Source: JAYFNU01 sp964622315
Lineage (GTDB): Bacteria > Bacillota > Clostridia > Oscillospirales > Ruminococcaceae
Direction: 5' to 3'
Assembly: GCA_964622315.1 (NCBI GenBank)
Contig: CAZUOY010000069.1
Coordinates: 1-7,650, forward strand
Length of the DNA stretch: 7,650 nucleotides
Below are positions 1 to 5,620 of the stretch, one piece after another (the first letter of the stretch is position 1; each line of letters opens with the position of its first letter). The notes below the pieces were generated by a model. The model was not told where the DNA came from, did not search any database, and saw nothing but the letters and a program-made list of their open reading frames with translations. The translations under genes were made by a program, and so were the position numbers.

Positions 1-3000
1 GAGCGTTGTGCTCAGCTGCGCCATCTCACTGACAAGGAGCGACGAGTTGTCTATGTTTACCGCTACTTTGGTGGAGGGGACGGGCTTAAGTGCATTTATT
101 GTTCTTTCACCGAATATCCCACTGTCATCATTTGCTGTTGCTCTAACAGTAATTGGGCCGTAACCATGACATGTAACTAAACCTTCTTCAGAAATTGTTG
201 CAATATCTGCTCCCCTTTCGATAGTCCATGTAACACTTATTTCAGATATCGCTTCAGTCTCAGGGAGTAACGTTGCGTTCATTTGAGTAGTATTCTTGTG
301 AGGAAGTATGTCTTCACCTTCTACATAAATACACTCAAGCATCTTATCTTCATTTAGTAAAACAAGAACCTCGTTATCAGCTATATAATCTTCTGGCTCG
401 GTCGTTTCTATAGAAAACCTATAATTTTTAACATTTTCGCTAAATAGAACTCCAAGAAGTGACTTTAGAACAACTGTAAATTTCGCATTAGGTTCAATGG
501 AATCAAACTCTGACTCATAAACAAGCGTATCTGTGTCATAGTCAAATACCTTTAACTTTCCTGTAGAAGATATGTTACTGTTATTCTCAATCTCAATAGC
601 GACTGCCGTTTCATCTTGCGCACTCAATTTTGAAACTTTCAGTGATAGATTGGTATACCCAACTTCTACGACTTTGATGTTATCTGACAATTCAACATCA
701 TTGCCGTCAGGAAGAACCTTTATTGCTACTTCCGTTAATTCCGTCACGGCTGGGAGCTCAATATCTGTTACCAGCTCTGCTGCCTCACCCGGAGCAATAA
801 ACTGCTCTATTTCAGCAACTTCAACATCGTCGATAAATATGCTAACTCCGTTAACGGGCTTTTGCCCATTATTTGTTACCGTGAATTTGAACTCCGATAC
901 ATCACCCGATTGTACTGCCATACTGTCATAGCAAACAGTATCAAATGTCAGCTGTTGAGACGGTCCGATAACTGAATAGTTGAGATTTGACGAAACAGAA
1001 ATATTCCCCGTTTCTTCAAAGTCTTCAGCAAATATCGCTTGAGAATTAACATAAACTATTCGATAATTTCCACTCGAGTCAATAAAACCACAGGGGTTTT
1101 CAGCATAGCCATCCACAACTACCGTACTGATTTCAGGTGACCATGAAGCTCCAGACGGAACGCTGGCAATAATGCTGCTTTTCTCGTCATCTAAAGATTG
1201 TATGCTTATGAGTACACTGTTTCCGTCAGCATCACTGATAAATTCAAATTGTCCGCCGATAGATGTATTTTCTGAAGAAACCAATAACCCATCTTTATTA
1301 TATACATTTTCACCGTTATCCCAGATTAACTGCCTTTGTCCATTTACGCTACGTGCAACCACCTTACTGATTGTTCCGGAATCTTCTAAAACACCGTTTA
1401 TATATAGCGTTCTGTTTATTTCGGTTATATCAGCACTTTCGTTCAGAAGAATGGCGACATCATCATTCTCTATCGCCATTCCGACTATTGGCGAGGTATA
1501 TTCATACTTCTTCAATAGTTCTGAATTCTCAGAATTCCACATATAGACGCTGTTCGTTCCGTTAAGGCTTACAATATCATTCTGCGAATTACAGACCCAT
1601 GCAACATTGACTATTCCGTCTTCAACTGATATTTGAGGCATTATGTCGCTCTTTGTGTCCGATGTGATAACACTTTGCGCTTCGAAAGCTTGAGTATCGG
1701 AATTGAATTTTGCATAAGCTATTTCCTGGGCTTGTGCCATTTCGTCGGTAGTAACACTCTCATCGAATATTGCGTTGGTATTTTGCCACGTCACATAAAT
1801 TTCATTTCCGTCGCTTGAAATAGTCGGACAAAAATCCGCTGTTCCATCATCACATACTGGCAGAGGGTCGCTCCAGCCGCCTGTTGCAGAATCAAATATT
1901 GAATAGACTAATACCGAATGGTTTCCTGTCTCACGAGTGCCATCATCACAAAGCCATATAAGTACAGTATCATTACTTGTAGCAGCAACTTGCGGGCGGG
2001 CATTGGTCATGATATTACTTTGCAATATCGACGTGTTTGTTCCTTCAAAATTGGCCATTCGTTCCATTGAAGCACTGTATTGTGATGTACTAAACACAGT
2101 CTCGTCGTTAACGCTTACTGCTGGTACTCCACCTGATGAGTTAAACTTCGTTTGGTAATTAAGATAGCTACGTTCATCCATTGTAAGACTCTGAGACACT
2201 TCTTCCATTGTCACAACTGAACGATTCGGCATAATTTCGGAAGAATAATCATTCGTGCCATACTTTTCATAGTAAACCCAGCCATCTTTAGGAGTAATGA
2301 CTATAGGATGCTTACTTGTCCAAAATAGTACTTTCCACGAGATACCGATTTCTCCAGACAGAGAAGCGCAAGTATACTGTGTTTCACCTATATATTTAAT
2401 TTTGTTGCTTGCCTCACCGTATACAGACACATCGCCGATGCCCGTTATTCCAACACCGCCACTTACCTCAATCTTAGGAAATTCAATTTCTAATTCTACT
2501 CCACCAAATTCAATTCCGTTGTCTTCATCTAAATTAAATATAATATCTCTTGAAAGACTGGCCTCAGCCGAGAGCGAACCCTTAAACACAATAGGAACTA
2601 CTCCGACCATCGTCTGCCACTCATTTTTTACTTTACCCTTTATCTTAATAAGAACCTTGCCTTCAAAAGAGTTTTGTCCTACTACTCCTGTGGCATAACC
2701 CAAAACCTGAACAGAAGGCTTGAACTCCCAGCCAGTAGAGAAAGAACCCGCATCTTTTCCAAGGTTCTTTACTTTATCCCAGCTTTCATTGTACTTCTTT
2801 TCAATGTTTTCTATTGCGTCTTCAACGCTTTCTATTTTAGTAATGTCTTTAAAGCCTATACCGAAACTAACTTGGTCCCCCTTCTGTGATATACAGATTG
2901 GAACAAAGCTTAAATCCATCTCGATTTTATTGTTCCCTATAAACGGAATACCACTTGAAACATTAAAAGACAGCTTGTTCATAAGCTTAATTGTTTCATC

Positions 3001-5361
3001 ATCATCCATTACATGAGCGTTTCTTGTAATTTGGATGTTAGTTTTTAGTGGAGTGAATTCTTCTCCCTTCTTTGAAACCACTTGAATATATACAGCGGAA
3101 CCCGCGTCGAAATCTGACGGAGTCAGCTCAAACTTTCCATTTTCTTTAGCTGTTGCCTTTATCTCACCTGCCTGTAGCAATCGAAATTCTTTGATTTCGC
3201 TTTTTGAAAGTGAACTGGTTGCTGTAATTATCCACTCGGTATCACTATCTCTATTGTCACCCGAAACAACATTTACAAGCATGTCTGTTCCGTTACAATC
3301 CATACCTGTTACTTTATGAAACACTGCAGAATCTCTGACCATTGAGACGGTCACGAACTCGCCCGCCGTAACATTAACGGACGCATTTTTCTTTGACACA
3401 TATCCACGTTTTATAATAGTAAGGCTAAAAGTCTTACAGGTTCCCGGTGTTCCCGGTATTTCTACCATGCCGTTATTGTCGCTCTTGTAGCTTTGTCCGC
3501 TGAAACTTACCGACGCATCTGCTATTGGGTCTAAGCTCTCTGAGTCAAATAGTAAGATGTAGTAGGAATGCTTATTCAGCTTTCCTTTATCTTCTTTCTC
3601 CGCCAATCTTGGAAAGGCGGCGTAATCTTTCCACATAGGTGACATCCAACCATTTGCACCAGATGGATAGTATATTACGGGAGCGTAATTTGAAAACTGA
3701 GCACTTCCAAACACCATTTCCCCAAATGTTGTAGGAGCGTTTCCTTCAAATAATGCGCCAGTCATATTATAACATTCCCAAAAAGCCATACTATCTATTG
3801 ACACAACACTGCTTGGTATAACTACTTTACCGGTAAAACTGTAACATTTCAAAAAGGCTCCACTGCCTATTGTCGTAACGCTTGGAGGAATAGTTAGCGT
3901 ACCTGAAAAACCGGAGCACCATGAAAACGCTCCGTCACAAATAGTAGTAACGCCGCGTGATAATATAAGTGAACCTTTGAAACCATAGCAGGCATTAAAA
4001 GCATTAACACCAATGCTTTTTACACTTGAGGGAATTAGTAGCGAGCCTGAAAAACCATAGCACCCACCAAAAGTATCATCTTTTATTGTTGTAATGCTTG
4101 AAGAAATGGTAAGTGAACCATTAAAACCATAACAACCCTTAAAGGCAGCTTCACCGATAGATTTAACACTTGAGGGTATTGTAAGCGAACCGGTGAACCC
4201 GTTACAGTCTGTAAAAGCATATGCTTCTATCTCTGTTACGCTGTTTGGAATCATCAACGTACCGGTTAATTTTGAACAACCTTCAAACGAAGATTCTCCG
4301 ATTGTAGTTACACCTGTAGGAATTTGATAGTTCCCCTTTTTTCCTGCCGGAACCTGAATTAACGTTTTGCCGTTTTTACTGAAAAGCACGCCGTTCTCTG
4401 TTTTATAGTACTGAGAATCAGTACATTTGAAAGCCGATACTTTTTTTAACGAAAGGAAAGCTTTATCACCTATAGTTATAACACTTGACGGGATTCTCAA
4501 TGTACCTGTAAAGCCAGTACAGCCGCTAAATGCATTATCTCCAATAGTTGTAACATTTGATGGAATTGTCAAGGTGCCGGTAAAGCCGCTACACCCACTA
4601 AATGCATTAGAATTAATAGTTGTAACGCTTGATGGGATAGTAAGTGAACCAGTGAACCCACAGTATGAAAAAACATTATCCTCAATTCTTGAAATACCTG
4701 ATGAAATGGTAAGTTTACCATTAAAACCAAAACAGTCTTGAAAAGCGCAATAACTTATTTCAGTTACACTTGACGGAATGGTCAAAGAACCAGTGAAGCC
4801 ATTGCACCCTCTAAACGCATTTACGCCAATATAGGTAACGCTACTTGGTATAGTAAGACTTCCTGTAAATCCTCTGCAAAAACAAAACGCACTGTCTCCA
4901 ATTGCAGTAACTTTCAAACCAGCGATTGTACTCGGAATGGTTAATGGTCCTGAGCCCCCTGAATCCGCCCCAGCCCAACCAGTTATCGTAGCCGTTCCGT
5001 CACCGTTGCTTGTGTAATAAAAATTGCCCGCTTGTGACATGGTGGAATAGTCTTTAACAAACTCCGCCGCTTCAATTTCTAAACGCTGCATTTCTTCACG
5101 AAGCATTTTATCACTGAGCTTTTCGTCGTCATAAGAATTTGCTGTATCAGGTGTAAATGAAAAATTTTCAGATTCGTCCTCGATTGTTGTTTCTTCATAC
5201 TGAGGCTGAGCCAAATATTTTTGTCTCAATGCCTCCTCTACCGCATTCATTTCTGCTTCACTCAAGGCGTAAGCCGTAGGTGCGGCAGGAGCGATTAAGC
5301 CAAATACTGTGAAAACACAAAGCAATACCGAGATAAGGCGAGAAAAAAACGTCCTCTTCAT
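1..5361 (-). CDS. Giant secreted BspA-like leucine-rich-repeat surface protein (3' end beyond window)
   Basis: Translation from the ATG at 5361 stays open for 1787 codons to base 1, so the C-terminus is missing. The start is fixed by GGAGG seven bases upstream. Residues 1-32 form a Sec signal peptide (MKRTFF basic start, hydrophobic core 9-24, probable cleavage after AYA at 30-32), so the protein is exported. Residues 33-107 are an acidic, helix-prone linker. Residues 139-586 are BspA/LRR_5-type repeats (consensus LTIPSSVTTIGxxAFxxCxGFTG), ending in a YYPSGANGW cap. Next come a carboxypeptidase-regulatory-like beta domain (599-676), an unassigned beta-rich region (680-1030) with a helix near 844-870, a propeller-like region (1123-1444) with recurring P-x-I/V-S/A...V-x-W strands, two CARDB-like domains (about 1470-1567 and 1570-1668), a Big_2-like domain (about 1676-1758), and the start of another from about 1763. 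BspA-family proteins are surface adhesins in oral and gut microbes; adhesion here is inference. No LPXTG, SLH or dockerin is visible, so the anchoring mode is unknown. No frameshift or internal stop is seen. Confidence 0.93.
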   Translation of the reverse strand, partial: MKRTFFSRLISVLLCVFTVFGLIAPAAPTAYALSEAEMNAVEEALRQKYLAQPQYEETTIEDESENFSFTPDTANSYDDEKLSDKMLREEMQRLEIEAAEFVKDYSTMSQAGNFYYTSNGDGTATITGWAGADSGGSGPLTIPSTIAGLKVTAIGDSAFCFCRGFTGSLTIPSSVTYIGVNAFRGCNGFTGSLTIPSSVTEISYCAFQDCFGFNGKLTISSGISRIEDNVFSYCGFTGSLTIPSSVTTINSNAFSGCSGFTGTLTIPSNVTTIGDNAFSGCTGFTGTLRIPSSVITIGDKAFLSLKKVSAFKCTDSQYYKTENGVLFSKNGKTLIQVPAGKKGNYQIPTGVTTIGESSFEGCSKLTGTLMIPNSVTEIEAYAFTDCNGFTGSLTIPSSVKSIGEAAFKGCYGFNGSLTISSSITTIKDDTFGGCYGFSGSLLIPSSVKSIGVNAFNACYGFKGSLILSRGVTTICDGAFSWCSGFSGTLTIPPSVTTIGSGAFLKCYSFTGKVVIPSSVVSIDSMAFWECYNMTGALFEGNAPTTFGEMVFGSAQFSNYAPVIYYPSGANGWMSPMWKDYAAFPRLAEKEDKGKLNKHSYYILLFDSESLDPIADASVSFSGQSYKSDNNGMVEIPGTPGTCKTFSLTIIKRGYVSKKNASVNVTAGEFVTVSMVRDSAVFHKVTGMDCNGTDMLVNVVSGDNRDSDTEWIITATSSLSKSEIKEFRLLQAGEIKATAKENGKFELTPSDFDAGSAVYIQVVSKKGEEFTPLKTNIQITRNAHVMDDDETIKLMNKLSFNVSSGIPFIGNNKIEMDLSFVPICISQKGDQVSFGIGFKDITKIESVEDAIENIEKKYNESWDKVKNLGKDAGSFSTGWEFKPSVQVLGYATGVVGQNSFEGKVLIKIKGKVKNEWQTMVGVVPIVFKGSLSAEASLSRDIIFNLDEDNGIEFGGVELEIEFPKIEVSGGVGITGIGDVSVYGEASNKIKYIGETQYTCASLSGEIGISWKVLFWTSKHPIVITPKDGWVYYEKYGTNDYSSEIMPNRSVVTMEEVSQSLTMDERSYLNYQTKFNSSGGVPAVSVNDETVFSTSQYSASMERMANFEGTNTSILQSNIMTNARPQVAATSNDTVLIWLCDDGTRETGNHSVLVYSIFDSATGGWSDPLPVCDDGTADFCPTISSDGNEIYVTWQNTNAIFDESVTTDEMAQAQEIAYAKFNSDTQAFEAQSVITSDTKSDIMPQISVEDGIVNVAWVCNSQNDIVSLNGTNSVYMWNSENSELLKKYEYTSPIVGMAIENDDVAILLNESADITEINRTLYINGVLEDSGTISKVVARSVNGQRQLIWDNGENVYNKDGLLVSSENTSIGGQFEFISDADGNSVLISIQSLDDEKSSIIASVPSGASWSPEISTVVVDGYAENPCGFIDSSGNYRIVYVNSQAIFAEDFEETGNISVSSNLNYSVIGPSQQLTFDTVCYDSMAVQSGDVSEFKFTVTNNGQKPVNGVSIFIDDVEVAEIEQFIAPGEAAELVTDIELPAVTELTEVAIKVLPDGNDVELSDNIKVVEVGYTNLSLKVSKLSAQDETAVAIEIENNSNISSTGKLKVFDYDTDTLVYESEFDSIEPNAKFTVVLKSLLGVLFSENVKNYRFSIETTEPEDYIADNEVLVLLNEDKMLECIYVEGEDILPHKNTTQMNATLLPETEAISEISVTWTIERGADIATISEEGLVTCHGYGPITVRATANDDSGIFGERTINALKPVPSTKVAVNIDNSSLLVSEMAQLSTTL
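3757..4260 (-). repeat. LRR tandem repeat block B (72-bp units)
   Basis: Residues 368-535: seven consecutive units of exactly 24 residues, starting at 368, 392, 416, 440, 464, 488 and 512. The consensus is (S/T)L(T/x)IPSSVxxIGxxAFxxCYGFxG, with CYGF favoured over the CSGF/CTGF type of block A. The block is separated from block A by residues 303-367 (4261-4455), an irregular segment with YYKTENGVLFSKNGKTLIQ, a beta-hairpin insert seen in many BspA-like proteins. The last unit leads into the C-terminal cap at 536-586. Confidence 0.9.
4456..4860 (-). repeat. LRR tandem repeat block A (72-bp units)
   Basis: Residues 168-302 of the surface protein: five full units plus the first part of a sixth. 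Units begin at residues 168, 192, 216, 239, 263 and 287, so the period is 24 residues (72 bp) except for the third unit, which is 23 residues (69 bp). Units 4 and 5 are close at the DNA level, sharing runs such as GCATTTAGYGG, which suggests fairly recent duplication or conversion. Each unit carries a cysteine just before the GF(T/N)G turn. Confidence 0.9.
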
Positions 5362-5368
5362 TTTACAT

Positions 5369-5373
5369 CCTCC
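5369..5373 (-). promoter_or_regulatory. Ribosome binding site of the surface-protein gene
   Basis: GGAGG on the minus strand with a seven-base spacer (ATGTAAA) to the ATG at 5361. This is a near-ideal Shine-Dalgarno sequence and decides the start. The ATG inside the spacer abuts the GGAGG and is followed at once by TAA, so it is not a usable start. Confidence 0.85.
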
Positions 5374-5394
5374 GACAGCTTTCGAATTAATTAC

Positions 5395-5416
5395 CATTTT
5401 GTATTGTAACAAAATG
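5395..5416. promoter_or_regulatory. Perfect inverted repeat flanking the -10 box, operator-like
   Basis: CATTTTGT (5395-5402) and ACAAAATG (5409-5416) are exact reverse complements separated by six bases, and those six bases are the predicted -10 hexamer. An 8-6-8 dyad centred on a -10 is a typical place for a dimeric repressor to block RNA polymerase. No regulator gene is in the window, so the binding protein is unknown. In AT-rich DNA some dyads arise by chance. Confidence 0.45.
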
Positions 5417-5431
5417 TATATCTGCCAGCAA
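5403..5431 (-). promoter_or_regulatory. Sigma-A-type extended -10 promoter of the surface-protein gene
   Basis: On the minus strand, TTGCTG (5431-5426, 3 of 6 to the -35 consensus) and TACAAT (5408-5403, 5 of 6 to the -10 consensus) are separated by exactly 17 bases. TGT directly precedes the -10, giving the extended -10 form that offsets a weak -35. Transcription would start near 5396, leaving a leader of about 35 bases before the ATG at 5361. This is the best promoter I can find between the two genes. Confidence 0.65.
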
Positions 5432-5517
5432 TCGTCATTACTTCTAATATTTTATACATTTTTTTGTAGGTTGTCTTTTGAAGGCAATAAATTGCGCTCC
5501 CTAATACTGTATAAAAT
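5411..5517. repeat. Two overlapping 10-bp inverted repeats upstream of the promoter
   Basis: AAAATGTATA (5411-5420) is the exact reverse complement of TATACATTTT (5453-5462). ATTTTATACA (5449-5458) is the exact reverse complement of TGTATAAAAT (5508-5517). The two pairs share bases 5453-5458, so their pairings exclude each other. They lie mostly upstream of the predicted transcription start, so any role would be as DNA sites rather than in the leader RNA. The AT-rich content makes chance a serious alternative. Confidence 0.3.
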
Positions 5518-5520
5518 GAA

Positions 5521-5546
5521 AGAAGGGTAGCTAAAGCTACCCTTCT
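5521..5546 (-). terminator. Hairpin terminator downstream of nifJ
   Basis: A perfect inverted repeat with 12-base arms (AGAAGGGTAGCT at 5521-5532, AGCTACCCTTCT at 5535-5546) and two central bases; in RNA the loop is effectively UAAA or similar. On the minus strand it lies about 75 bases after the nifJ stop and is followed by TTCATTTTAT, an interrupted T-rich tail. On the plus strand the tail is CTCTTTTGC. The tails are imperfect, so termination efficiency is uncertain, but position and symmetry fit an intrinsic terminator isolating nifJ from the surface-protein gene. Confidence 0.8.
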
Positions 5547-5620
5547 CTTTTGCTCGGATTATAATACTTTGCTTTACATAAACGGTGCTGTGTTTTACGC
5601 TTCCGCTTTTATTATTAGTT

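Noticed and set aside
572..3016. Several plus-strand frames of 61-133 codons, some with apparent hydrophobic starts
   Set aside because: All lie opposite the continuous minus-strand surface-protein frame, and none shows a convincing product.
4427..4741. A plus-strand frame with a repeated peptide (IVVTLDGIV...PVKP)
   Set aside because: The repetition is only the antisense reading of the LRR 72-bp units; no ribosome binding site or family supports it.
3757..4860. Regularly spaced repeats that could suggest a CRISPR array
   Set aside because: The units are contiguous 72-bp coding repeats with no unique spacers, in frame with the LRR protein.
5363..5368. ATG-TAA start-stop minimal frame just before the surface-gene start
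   Set aside because: The ATG directly abuts the GGAGG with no spacing, so ribosomes should start at the ATG at 5361 instead.
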